Origin: Pterois miles
Taxonomy: Eukaryota > Chordata > Actinopteri > Perciformes > Scorpaenidae
NCBI GenBank assembly: GCA_947000775.1
Contig: CAMQGK010000565.1
Location: forward strand, 1,996,501 to 2,060,500
Length of the DNA stretch: 64,000 bases
Reading direction: 5' to 3'
Position numbers and translations under genes: made by a program. Every line of letters begins with the position of its first letter. Positions within the stretch are counted from its first letter, which is position 1. The notes below the pieces were generated by a model. The model was not told the DNA's origin. It saw only the letters and a program-made list of their open reading frames with translations, and made no database searches. Below, piece after piece: positions 33,515-45,550 of the stretch.

Positions 33515-33745
33515 TCTGTATTCTTGTCAGTATGACCCAAGTATACTTGGACTTTCCAGTATGAACCAAGTATACTTAGACTTTCCTGTATGAACCAAGT
33601 ATACTTAGACTTTCCTGTATACTTGTCAGTATGAGCCAAGTATACTTAGAATTTTCTGTGTACTTGTTAGTATGAGCCAAGTATTCTTAGACTTTCCTGT
33701 ATACTTGTTAGTATGAGCTAAGTATACTTAGACTTTTCTGTATAA
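33515..33745 (+). repeat. Minisatellite, about 30-60 bp units
   Basis: Five or more degenerate copies of CCAAGTATACTTAGACTTTC with CTGTATACTTGTYAGTATGA spacers lie 0.4 kb upstream of BANP. AAGTATACTT is itself a palindrome. Confidence 0.8.
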
Positions 33746-33769
33746 AAGAAGCATAAAGCTTAAAGATGA

Positions 33770-34450
33770 TGACCACCAAATTTCGCAAAAGGTGGTATTT
33801 ATCAGAAAATTGGCCATAATTCATTGACCATTAGTCCAATCATCATAAATCCTGGTAAATATCTTCTAAATATATATCTAAATATATTGGGAATAGGCAT
33901 AGGAAAGAATTTTCAGCTTGACCCGCAAGGGGCACTTAAAATATGAAAAAACTTGTATCTCAAAACCTGGAGCACAGAATTTCATCAGATTTGGTACACA
34001 TGCTCTGGGTGCAAATATTAACCAAAATCTGGTGCATGTGGACGTGGCCTATGTAGCATTATATGCTATATTATGCATTTGCTAAATTTGCTGTGAGCTG
34101 GAACAAGCTAGAGATATGAAACTTGGTACCATAACAGGCTGTGATATGCTAATGTTTCGCATAAATGTGATCCCGATTGGCCTGATGGTGGCGCTATTGT
34201 CAGCCAAAAAAGTGAAACTTTTAAATCCCATCGCATCTTGGGTTCAACTGACTTTGTCACACATATCTATCTCAATATGTTCTACAAAAAAGCCTCAAGA
34301 ACCACTAAAGTCTGCTATCTAGATTTTCCACCATTTTCAATTTTTTTATAAACCCATTTTCACCTTCCTCTCCTAAACTGAATGTCCGATTTCTACAAAA
34401 TCGGTTCTGGGCGCAGTGAAAACCAAACAATTTAAGCAACGCACCCGTCA
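33770..34450 (+). repeat. Interspersed teleost repeat
   Basis: It carries ATCAGAAAATTGGCCATAAT, AAAACCTGGAGCACAGAATT, GAAACTTGGTACCATAACAG and GGTGGCGCTATTGTCAGC, phrases common to a fish repeat family. No intact coding sequence. Confidence 0.5.
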
Positions 34451-35174
34451 TTTGGCTGGTGTGCAACGGAGCTGAGGACGGCAGACGCAGTCACAGAGGC
34501 ACTTAAACAAACTGATCAAACGCATGGGAAAAGGACTTTGACCTAAAAAGGGGCCACTGGTAAGCTCATGCCTCTTCACTGGACATTAATAATGTGATCC
34601 CTGGCTTTCTTGTGGCCTGTGTATTTGAGCAGAGGGAATTATATTGCTATTGTTAAATGTAAAATGTGTGCATATGTTTGTATCATTGGGTTGCCTACTT
34701 TGTTTACTTACCATTAAAAAATAAATAAATAAATATTTGTTAAATGGTAAGATGAAACAGTGGCCCAAATACTTGCTTAAAACTTTATCTAAAAAAAAAA
34801 AGTGAGTTGAATTTGGGTTTGAATTGATAAAAATATTAGTTAAAATACAGATAAATAGAAAAATAAAATATTTAATTTATGTATAAAAATAGAGTATTTC
34901 TGTTTTAAAAAATAGTAATGTTAAAATCTACAGTAAAATTGGTTTAAATACTTGATTTCATGTAAGTTAAAAAACTAGTATGTAGTTAAAATTGTGCTAA
35001 AAGTATAAATCTAAATACACTGGTTCAGGCTAAAGCAAAAAGGTAAAAAAAAAAATGGTTAATTTAAAACTAAATGTTTCGAAAAGATAGAATTACACTT
35101 CTGTTAATTCAATGGCTAATTAAATGTATATTTAATGGAAAAGTACTTTTATTTACATTGGTTTTATTTTGTGG

Positions 35175-35550
35175 GCTGCACGGTGGTGCAGTTGTTAGCG
35201 CTGTTGCCTCACAGCAAGAGGGTTGCAGGTTCGATTCCGGCTTGGGACTCTTCTGTGTGGAGTTTGCATATTCTCCCTGTGTAAGCTTGGGTTTTCTCCG
35301 GGTACTCCGGCTTCCTCCCACAGTCCAAAGACATGCTGTTTAGGTTAACTGATAACTCTAAATTGCCCATAGGTATGAATGTGAGCATGAATGGTTGTCT
35401 GTCTATATGTTGTCTGTCTCTATGTGCCCTGCGATGGACTGGCGACCTGTCCAGGGTGAACCCCGCCTTCGCCCTATGCCAGCTGGGATCGGCTCCAGCC
35501 CCCCCGCGACCCCTAACGGGATAAGCGGTTGACGATGGATGGATGGTTTT
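35175..35550 (+). repeat. ATGGATGG-tailed fish interspersed repeat, near full length
   Basis: It begins GGGCTGCACGGTGGTGCAGT, includes GCAGGTTCGATTCCGGCTT (a B-box-like match), ACTCCGGCTTCCTCCCACAG and CGACCTGTCCAGGGTGAACC, and ends GGATAAGCGG..ATGGATGG. The class (SINE or LINE tail) is not settled by sequence alone. Confidence 0.75.
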
Positions 35551-35707
35551 ATTTTGTGTGTGTATTTGTAGGTTTTTCACCTTCCTTGTTTCCTGTTCAC
35601 TGGTTGAATTAAAAAGAAGAACGAGTGAAATCCTGAGTTTGGTCAATTCTTTTGTCAAGTGTGCCTTGTAAAAATAGTTGACACATACCCAGAAAGTTTC
35701 ATTAAAA

Positions 35708-36317
35708 TCAACCACTAGGGAACACTACAAATGAAAAAATGTGTGTGGTATAACACAAATCTAACTGTTCATCAGAAATCGTGGCCTGGCAGTATGAATT
35801 CCCACAGTACTGCTGGTGGATGGCAGGGTCCTGCTCCCTCTGACTTTGCTTGCAGGTGATGGCATCGCTCTTCCTTGAGTTTTTCATCTTCCTTTTGCCA
35901 CTCTGCTCCTCATCCTGTCTTTTCCTCTTGTGGTAATGCTGGGTGGTGTAAGGCACATCTGTCAGGGAAGAACCTGCCAGAACCACAGACTGGAAGGCAG
36001 GCAGGTGAGGTCTGGGTGAAGGAAACAGAGGTCGGGGAGCTGCCTGGAGAGGTGGCTGAAGAGCTGCAAGGAAACGTGGCGTCAGACCAGCAGAGGGAGC
36101 CACTGGCATGTTCAGTCTCTGATTCAGCTGGGCCATCCCTGCAGTATTAGGGGGCAAAACAAAGATGTGGGGATTTGCCACACTGCTGATAAGCATACAG
36201 GGTCTGCCTTTCCTTTCAACTGCAGCAATCTCTCTGGGCTCACAAAAGGTGGTGTTTGGAGTAGAGATGCCCTGCTCCATCACTCTCTTCTCCTGTTTCC
36301 TTTCCCGTTGGCAGTAC
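35708..36317 (-). CDS. Uncharacterised open exon with basic tract and Cys/His C-terminal motif
   Basis: I do not recognise this as a named gene. A reading frame of about 200 codons runs from a possible acceptor (TTTCTAG at 36,318) to a stop at 35,708. It begins YCQRERKQEKRVMEQ, continues through a Pro-rich region and a Lys/Arg-rich tract (HKRKRQ, KRKMKNSRK) that could be nuclear, and ends with C-x12-H-x8-C spacing (CKQSQ, IHQQYCGNSYCQA). I recall similar C-terminal Cys/His motifs in uncharacterised multicopy teleost proteins, usually starting C-x-x-C. Here the second Cys is Ser, suggesting decay or divergence. It lies 2.5 kb upstream of BANP on the same strand. It may be a gene remnant. Confidence 0.4.
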
Positions 36318-36849
36318 CTAGAAATATTCCAAGTATTATTGTTTGTATACAATTGTGCAACTAGCTGACTATGAATGGGGAATTATTCGTGAATTCTACT
36401 AACGTAAGCAAACCAGGTTACGTGCAGGTTACATTGCTAGCAACTATTGATTAACATTCAGTGTTATTACTAAATAGCCAGTCTGTTATTAACTGTAGGC
36501 ATACATGATTTCCTTTGTAAGCAAACAGGCTAACACACAAGTGTTGTCAGCTGCCTAAAATAAATCATAGTTTTATATCAGTGAATGTTCGCTGGTTATA
36601 AATGGAGAATTGTTCATGACTTAAACTAGCATAAGATAGCCAGATTACATGAATATGACATTTTCATATTTAGCCTGCTAGCGTGCTGGCTCACAACCAC
36701 TGTAAGTCACATATTTATAATAATTGGACTATAATATATGAAAACGGTGATGAACTCACCCAAAATATAGCAAAAGATGTTGGTTCAAATAAACTCCCGA
36801 TGTTGAGACAGGACTTGACGTTCCATTCAAAGGACTTCATTTTGTCCAT

Positions 36850-37050
36850 TTTGTTTCCATTCATTTCTAGGGGAGTGTGGCTTCTGGCGCCAAACTTGGT
36901 AGCCATAGCGATCATGATTGGTCAAATCCTGGTAAGCGCAAAAAAAGATGATTGGCTTTCGCAATTCTCGGTAGTGGGGTGGCCTCTGATTGGACCAATC
37001 TTGGTAGAATCTTGTAGCCATAGACAAGACGATTGGCTCTCATATGATTG
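36850..37050. promoter_or_regulatory. Cluster of CCAAT boxes upstream of the 36.3 kb open exon
   Basis: Four ATTGG boxes (CCAAT on the minus strand) lie at 36,917, 36,951, 36,989 and 37,032, with one CCAAT on the plus strand at 36,995. The spacing is 34, 38 and 43 bp. The boxes face the minus-strand exon 0.6 kb away. The same stretch also looks like a degenerate minisatellite. Confidence 0.35.
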
Positions 37051-40000
37051 ATTTGCTGGACCGACATGCGACAGGGAGCACCAGCCATGATACAAATACC
37101 ACAGAGGCAGTGATATGGCACATGGTGAGCGGTATAAAATACATTTATAGGAATAACTTAAAAAAAAAAAAAAAACATGATCATTAAATAGTGAGTGTCT
37201 GGTCAGAGTTAATGTTGAGCTGCTATAGGACACTATCGAAGTGAGCCAGCGGCCAGTCAGTGGTTATATGATGCTTTGCCACCATCTACTGATCAGCAAT
37301 GAAAATGCATTACAGAAAACTTCACCATACGACTACATTAGTTCAACTCCATTGAAAGTAAATTCAGTGCTACTGTGTCGAATTGTTAACTACAGTAAGA
37401 ACTTAAGCTAAATTTGAAATATATTTACATTTAAAGGCATTTCAACAAGTGTTCTTCTTGTAAATCACTGTCATTATCAGCAAGGGAAATTCACCCTTTC
37501 AATAGTTGGCATGTTGAAATCACATTAAGAAAACACATGTAAATTATGAAAATATTGTTGGCTGAAATCCATTTACCTGCTTTGGTGTCCATTGGAGATG
37601 ACTCCCCAGAACCACCACCAACAAGGATTGCAGTAGCCTACTCAAATGTTTATTTCTCACAACAGGCTTTTATCACAGCAGACATTCTGACTTGTCATAG
37701 CAGGAAAAGCACAGGTGTCACTAACAACAATAATAATGGCTCTGTTGTCTTCAGCCATCATCCATTTCATCATTTATATCTGTGCTTTTTCTACTGTGAC
37801 ATGTCAAAATATCTTCCATTATAAAGTCCTGTTTAAAAAAAAAGACACACACCTCACTACTAACTTAGAAAAACAGGAGATACGAGATCAGATAGAAATG
37901 CTACCCACCACTTCAGATCCTGTGGCAGCTATAGACACTACGCTATTATTCATAATGTTTTACAGAGATGTAGATCACAGCTGACTGGCTGAGAGAGGCT
38001 CATCTGCAGCTCATTACACACTGGGCCAGCAGGTTCACCAGAGAGAGGCTGAGACAGACATCCACAAGCACACAGAGAGCACATAATACACTAATATACA
38101 AACGCAGGGTCATGATATGACTTCTAACTTATCCAAAGGCTCTAGTCAGCCAGCATGGAGGAATTTAATGCACCTGTACCACTTTACAGTCCTCAGTAGA
38201 GCCTATCTACACTGTTTCAGTTTTTATATTTGCATGTCAGTTTTTACTCCACCTAATGTTGAGCTTGTGGGACTTGGTATCACAATCCTTAGTTTAATCG
38301 GCAGTTTCTTGATGTCTTGAGTGGGGATAGGGTAATCGCTTCATTGGGGTCATGAAGTGGGCACCATGCTTCATTGGTGCTTCGTTGATAGGCCCACGAC
38401 ACCTCCAGAGGACTCAGCAGAAACAAACAGAATGAAAGCTGCAGCCTCAAATCAAGCTGCACCTCCTCGCTGCTCTCTACTCAAGTGAATGGCATTTTAC
38501 CTTCTCAGCCTCAACTAGATCCTACCACCTCCAGTAATAGAGAGTGAGCATCAGAATTAAATGGAATAATTAAAAAAAACATTAATGTAAGATTTCTCAG
38601 TTACTGCTGACATCACAGTGTACCTATGGGCACACATGCAAACAGGGCACCAAATTTAAAATAATGTAATTTACTGCAAGACTATATCCGCCTACATCTT
38701 AACAGCACCCAGCTTCTCTGTTCTAGGGATGCAAGCCTGTTTGTACTATCTCTGATTCAGCAGCTGATCTACTCCAACATCCCAAGCAGAACAACAACAA
38801 AAATACTTAAAACAAATCATAATTCTATGAAACAACTGGAAAAATATAACGTAATGCAGATGTGTCCAACCAGCTGGTCCAACGTGGACAGGGGATGTAA
38901 GATGTTGTTTGGCTCAGTAGGGGTCACTGTTTGCTCAGTTAAATGACATTGGGTTTAGACAAGTTTAGAGCATTGTTCACCAGAAATGTCAGTATAATGT
39001 GATGGTGTGTTATGAGATGTGCTACATGTTAAATAATTCAGCCTAATACACCTGTATTTTAAGTGGCAGATAGGGTTGTTGCAGTAGTTAAATTAAAAAG
39101 AGTTCTGTAGACACTCCTGCACTTCTTATGCCAGATATGATATTGGATGGTAATCTGTAAACAACAATGGAAAAACGTCTGGGATACAGTTGAGTTACAT
39201 TTTGAAAAAACACATTAAACTAAAGCATTTCACAAATTGCAACCTCAGACATTATTTGCCTGAAAGATTGAACGTGTTGCTTCAGCGTCTCCGTACAAAC
39301 CAGGTGAATAGTGGTCTGTAGATACATGCTCTTTAGTGCAGGTTGCAGCAGCAGATTGCACAGGAATGTCTGTGTTGTTACCTCAAAGCATATGCTCCAC
39401 TGTAAACATCAATCATTAGTGTCTTTTATGAGGATTCTCTGCGCAGGTTTGTGTTTTTGAGCTCAGTCATTAAAGATGTCTGGTTTACACTCACAGCAAA
39501 CAGGCCAGTTTTTTCCTGATGTGTCCATAGCCTGGAGAATCTGGGTGGACCTCGGCACAGCTTGGTTTCACTAGAAAACTGCCGTTGAGGGGAGTTGTTG
39601 TCGTGCTTCAGGACTCTTCTAAATCCTCAGATTAGATTTTAGGAACCAAGACAGGCTTCTGGCAAGAAATCAAAGCAGCTCTTGAAGAACCAAAGTATCT
39701 GTTTTCATTTAATGTCCAAAGCTATCTCGGTGCAGTGAACCCTGGAAAAGTGGCTTGTATATAAACAGTTTGCTGAAGTACCTGCACCTTTATTACTGAG
39801 CCATTTTGGTGACACAGTTCCTCAAAAATGGTACTTTCCACTTCTTGGTGAAGCTTTCAAAGCCTTCTGAGAACTTACCTCACTCCTTGATTTGACATAA
39901 CAACATTATGAGTCATCAGGCAGTTGACAGCATTGGCTGTTTCCAGAACTCAAGAACATGTACGTGAAAAATGGATTTAAAGGTATTTGCTCTGTTTATA

Positions 40001-41750
40001 TGTCTCTTAAGTGGAACTGAACTCTAGAAAGTCGTGTTGTGGAAATGCAACCTGCGCCACTAAATGAATTCATATGGAGCTTGCGAGCTCAAGCACCCAG
40101 CGAGCACCGACCTGCCGACCGACCCCTTCTTTATTAACCAATTGGCCTCTCTGTGGTGGAGAGAGACTCTGCTGTGGTGATAACAAGACATGAGGGTTTA
40201 CGCACACAACTCTCTGTTTTTCTTATCATCACGTCACTTGGATGTTTGACCTTCACTGTGTAGAATAATGCACGTGCAGACTTTGACACTGGAAAGCTGC
40301 TTTTTTTTCCCTCAAATTTGTGGTTACCTTAGAGTGTGCTTATCGTTTAAGACATTTATGAGGATGCTTTTGTGACATCACAACTTGCTGTAGTCCAAAA
40401 TACAACTTCCATAAATGTGACGTGCAGACTTGAAGCCTCCAGTGAGACTGTGGGCTTTTCAGTGAAGATGTGTTTAGTTAAAGTTTTGAAATAACAGATA
40501 TTTTTAAGATTCTGTATTACTTTTCAACAATGAACAATGAATGATGTAATTGAACTTTTTTGTGTAAAAACTATATCACACTTATGTGTCTACAGCTATG
40601 CTAGCGGCTCTTTAAAGGTGTTCGTGTGGTGCTTTCCAAAGAGGTCGAGTTTACCATGTTTGTGAGTTGGGCCCATATGAACACCCCCCCTCATAATTCA
40701 CAACCTCGTAAGAAAGTTTCTGAAAGCTCAGAGTTCACGACTTGTGACATGTTTGTTGCCGTTGTGAGAAACAGTGGAGCCCATGGAAGTTTGTTTCTTG
40801 ATAAGTTAATGTACAGTATATTGTAATTTTCTTGTTTTTCTTGGTTATTTTATATGTCCGAGGAAAATGTTGATATTCCCAACGACCTCATTTTTTTCCT
40901 CTGTCATTATGCCTTTGCATTTCCTTCATTATGTTCCCCACTTGCTAGCTTGCTAAATCGTTAGTCTCTGGTCTCAGACAGTAACGTTAATATTGCCGTT
41001 GCTTTGCAGCTGTGTTCTTCACGACTTAACCACTTGAACGCCGTTCTTATCACGGACACGACTTCCCTGCTAAACATCAACATGTTGGCAATCTCGTTAC
41101 TCACTGGTTAACACAACCCCGTTTGAAGGCACCACTTATAGACAAAGCCAGGATTAGCTAAAAGCTAACAGCATCCTAACATGCTCACAATGAAAACGCT
41201 AATATGCTAATCTCTATAAACAGATTCTTCATTCACATGTCAAATCTGTAGGCAACAGGACACGATTTCTGTTCCGACCAATCACGTTCGAGCAGACTTT
41301 GTGTGAACGCGGGTAAACAGTCCATGTGGAGAGTAAAAGAGGCAGAACACAAAATGTTGCAACACTGGCTATCGTTTGACAATGATTTGGCTATTTATTT
41401 GTTTAAAATTAGCTTGTGAACTACTTGGCTACTTGGGAAACAATCTGGTTGTACGATCTCAACTCTGTTGTCATATCTCGAGTTGCTAATCAGACTGTAA
41501 ACAAAGAGCAATGCACGGAAAGGAAGTTTTGGCTCGGCTATCCGATGGCTACCCCAGAAATATAGCCCCTTGCCCACAGAGGCTTAGCCGTCATCAGACC
41601 GATAGTCGATGGGTACCAAGATTGCCAACATGCTTTTGTTTGTATGTTTAGCAGGTACAACATTGCCATATTCACCTTCTTAGTTGACATGTTAGCATGC
41701 AAATATTTTCTAATTAGTGTAAAATGCAAAGTACAGTTGAGGCTGATGGA
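37050..41750. other. Intergenic stretch with no supported gene
   Basis: No exon with conserved protein content was recognised on either strand. A few stretches carry GCTAAC-type words (41.1-41.25 kb), but nothing else stands out. Confidence 0.5.
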
Positions 41751-41759
41751 AATATAATC

Positions 41760-42060
41760 AGTTTTGCAGGTACTTGATCATAAACCATAGTATAGACAAT
41801 AAAAATTTTGACCTGATGCTAATGAATGAAAAGTCAGAGGATCGCTAAATTGCTAAATGATCCTGATTGGGAACATCAATGTCTGTACCGGGTTTAATGG
41901 CAAATAGCTGAGATGTTTTGCAGCAAATGTAAAATGTCAACCTCATGGAGGAAATAGAGGAAAAGTAAAGGGGTCGCCAGAGTCAGTCCTCTGGGGGCCA
42001 TGAATGTCGGTACAAAATGTCATGGAAATCCATTCAATAGTTGAGATAGCAGTTGGCTAA
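41760..42060 (+). repeat. Interspersed teleost repeat
   Basis: AATGAAAAGTCAGAGGATCG, GCAAATGTAAAATGTCAACC and CATGGAAATCCATTCAATAG belong to a very common fish repeat. Two overlapping partial copies appear to be present. Confidence 0.55.
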
Positions 42061-43585
42061 AAATAAACATAAATCAACTTGTGAGTCAGCTGAAAAGCAT
42101 TTTTATTATTACTTATTTTAACAGTGTTAGTATAGTAGCAAGACATACAGTATGGGTAAGATTAGTAAGCATAGCACCAGAATCAATCATTCATTTCTTT
42201 TATACAGGCTACATACATACTGTAGGTACATATGATTCTTAAAAACATCTTTGGATAAAGTATGGCAAACAAGCACACTGTTTCTCTATTCAGTACCAAT
42301 GCCCATTCAATATTTAGCACACTGTTTACAATTCAAGTATGAATATTAAAAATACACATATATCATAAGTTACAAATCTTAACGGTTATTACAAAAAAAA
42401 AAACAGGATTATATTTCTACAAAATTTTATGGCACATAGTGCATCAAGTATTCTTTAAATTTCTGATACAGACCTCATAGAACAATTGTCCATCATAAAG
42501 AATGATGGCCAAAGGTTTTCTAGCTGCTCATTGACTTATTCTTTTTTAAATTCATTTTTCAGCCAGTCTTTAAAATCAAAAGAAGCTGCGTTGTCCGAGA
42601 AGAAGTATAAAATCTGCATCTATCTTCTAACTTTGGTTAAAGCTTAACTTCAGAGTACCAGCATGTTAGGTTGCTTGATAGCTGTAGTAGTGGTCATGGT
42701 GAAAGGCTTTTATGATGAGTTAAGGGCAGATTTCCTCACGCAGTGGTTTATCTGATATATCTGGCAACCTTGCAGCTAGATTTTCAGCTACGAGAGGACC
42801 ATTTCATGCATTATAGGCAGATCCTACATCTGCCAAAAGAGCCAAATGCCAGTGTTTTCCTTCTCAAGATCAGAGGTAATTCCAGTAATTCAAAAGCACC
42901 ATTCAAAAGATCCACATTTAAGGTTAGTGGTTAAACACTACATATAGTAGTATGCTAATACCTTTCTTAGCAAAGCAGACAAAAACATCAGACAATGGCT
43001 TCTCCGTCGGCAGTAGTCATTGTACCTCAACACATAGAACACATCTAAAGTCATTACAGAATAAATATGGTCAAACATAAATATATTACAACACATATCT
43101 CAGTAGAATATGGGTGTTTGTGAGAGGTAGGGGTTGCAGGTACCTACAATAGGCCCAATGGAGGGTGTGAGCTGAGACATCACACCTGATACTGTGTCAC
43201 GGTATAACAGATGAGAACTCGTGTGGTGTAATTAAATCTAAGAATAAAAGAATCCTTATGGTTTAAAAACACCACAGAAAACCTTTATACTGTACTTAAA
43301 CACTAGGAAATACTGAAAGATTTCAGCTATTTCCTCACAGCACGAGTGTTTATTCTGTCGTTATGTGACAGTCAGTGGACTGTACTTGCAGGTTTAAGTA
43401 GTTTTGTGAAATACCTACAACAGATGACAGCAGACAGACTTTAGAAATACACAACAATAAAACAAAAATGATCTGTAGTTGTTCTAAAGGCTCCTCATGT
43501 TCTCCTAAAGTTTAACCTCTGACATAAAGGCAGGTCACATCAGTAGTTAGTTGCTAGCTTACTCTTTCTTTAAGTCTTGAGCCTC
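42061..43585. other. AT-rich stretch without recognised gene
   Basis: Poly(T)/AATAAA-like words occur on both strands. It could in principle belong to a long ADAMTS 3' UTR, but nothing shows that. Confidence 0.4.
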
Positions 43586-43589
43586 ACAA

Positions 43590-44597
43590 GAATAGTTCGA
43601 CATTTTGAGAAATACAATACATAATTGTATTCTCTTTCTTATCGAGAATACGATGAGAAGATCGATGCCACTCTGTATGGTAAATGTGAAGCTACAAAAA
43701 TGGGACTTTCAACCAAGAGACCGGTGTTTGAGACCGGTGCTTTGTTAGGTTCCGTCAATGAGGCTTGTTATGCGTTTTTTAGGCACCTTTGTGACGTGTT
43801 TTCCGTATTTATGTGACATTGTTTCTGTACGTACTGCACTTAGTTTACATACTGATTTTAAGGCCAACCATGATGTCTTTCTGTAAGTGGTTTTGTTGCC
43901 CTCTACTGGTAGTGCACCTTCATACACAAATGAATTATTATTATATTAACGTGACACTGACAAGCTATTCTCTGGTGAACAGGTGGGTCTATTACGCACT
44001 TTGTTGTGATACTAGGTTGAATAATATATCAGCACCCCAGTAAAACCATCTATCCATCCATCTGCAACCGCTTATCCCATTAGGGGTCGTGGGGGGGCTG
44101 GAGCCGATCCCAGCTGGCATTGGGCGAAGGCGGGGTTCACCCTGGATGCCAATCCATCACGCTCACATTCACACCTACGGGCAATTTAGAGTCATCAGTT
44201 AACCTGCATGTCTTTGGACTGTGGGAGGAAGCCGGAGAACCTGGAGAAAATCCATGCTAACACGGGGAGAACATGCAAACTCCACACTGAGGGTCCCCAA
44301 GTCGGATTCAAACCTGCGACCTTCTTGCTGTGAGGTGGCAGTGCTAACCACTGCACCAAATGCACCCCAGTAAAATGAAAACATGTTAATCAATGTTAAT
44401 TACTGAGCTTTAGAGCTGCTAGTACCTGTTAGCAGGCAAGGCTAGCTGTTCAGTCTTGGTGCTAAGCTAAGCTAACCAGGTGCTAGTGGTAGCTTCGCAT
44501 TTGCCATACACACATGAATGGTATTGATCTTCTCATCTAACGCTCTACTAAAAAAGTAAATAAGAGTAAATGCCAAAATGTCAAACTATTCCTTTAA
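43590..44597. repeat. Inverted pair of repeat copies around a nested element
   Basis: The left copy (43,590-43,700: ATAGTTCGACATTTTG, GAGAAGATCGATGCCACT) and right copy (44,455-44,597 on the other strand: ATAGTTTGACATTTTG, GAGAAGATCAATACCATT) face each other. The 44.05-44.37 kb repeat lies between them. Confidence 0.65.
44048..44370 (-). repeat. ATGGATGG-tailed fish interspersed repeat, inverted copy
   Basis: A reverse-orientation copy of the 35.2 kb element: CATCCATCTGCAACCGCTTA at one end, TTTGGACTGTGGGAGGAAGC in the middle and AGTGCTAACCACTGCACC at the other. Confidence 0.75.
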
Positions 44598-44668
44598 ACG
44601 TGTAAGGCCAAGATGATCTGCAGTGTAGCTCATTTAGTAGTCAGTGATAAAATACAGTGTTTTTTGTA

Positions 44669-44674
44669 TTTATT
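44669..44674 (-). terminator. Candidate poly(A) signal for the ADAMTS gene
   Basis: AATAAA on the minus strand, about 790 nt past the ADAMTS stop codon. It is one of the first canonical hexamers downstream that I noticed. The 3' end was not otherwise determined, and longer UTRs are possible. Confidence 0.35.
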
Positions 44675-45460
44675 TCTTTTTTATACATCAGCCTATTGGT
44701 TGTCACACTGTAAAACAATAACACAACCATCCCTCACATTCTGTTTCAGTGTCTGTCTGTAGCACTTCTTAGTCACCAGAATATTGCAATGATTGTTAAA
44801 TACATACAGTATATTGATTTGTATACTGTCCATCAATTGCAAGTCAATTAGATAAGTGGTAACTAAATGCTGTGCTGCAGTGTAGCTGTAAAAATAAATA
44901 TCTATGTACCGTGGAAGGTCACATATCACAAGATTAGTTCCAGGTACTTCATGACGAACTTCTGGAAAAGTTTTTTACCAGACTTTTTTTTCTTAATAGA
45001 ATATGCGTCACTTCACAGGATAACCACAAGAAAAAGTATTTTTTTAAAGATGAGAATTTCTTCCTTGAAGTATTAAGTTTGTGTAGTTGCTTTCCCATTT
45101 TCCCCAGTTTCGTATCCCTTTGTATGATGCTAAAAAATGCATTTGTGTCAGAAAAGAAGCATTTTAGGTTCCAAAGCGCAGACGTTTTTGATAGCCATTG
45201 CAACACTGTTGGCATGCAAGTATAGCTGGCTCTTCTTCAGAGTTAACAGTGTGGATGAAGGACGTGACAGTGGCCTTGTATTGCTGCACAGTGTCTCATT
45301 TGCTTTAGCTGCCATTTGGGATCTGGGGATGTTACTGCGTTAAATGCTCCTCCGCCCCACTCACAGATGACGACGACGTCCAACAAATCACAGTTATTGC
45401 ATGTTTCTGGGCTACTGTCCTCAGGGTGGATAGATTTAGGGGTTTGGTCTGTGCCGTCCC

Positions 45461-45550
45461 TCAGTGGACTTGAAGGAGTAGGCCGTTGTGAGCTTGGGGA
45501 ATGCACTTCCCACAGAAACCACCACAGCGGCCGTAGATTCTTGTTCCGTC
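45461..45550 (-). CDS. adamts20: ADAMTS terminal exon: end of GON domain and stop
   Basis: After acceptor TCCGTAG the exon reads DGTRIYGRCGGFCGKC, then IPQAHNGLLLQVH and a TGA stop (45,463-45,461). The 3' UTR continues below 45,461. Confidence 0.96.
   Translation of the reverse strand, partial: DGTRIYGRCGGFCGKCIPQAHNGLLLQVH

Noticed and set aside
35175..35715. 168-codon minus-strand frame over the 35.2 kb repeat
   Set aside because: It is an accidental frame through a high-copy interspersed repeat; the same repeat at 44 kb has no such frame.
36683..37051. 122-codon plus-strand frame
   Set aside because: It runs through the degenerate CCAAT-containing minisatellite and shows no protein family features.
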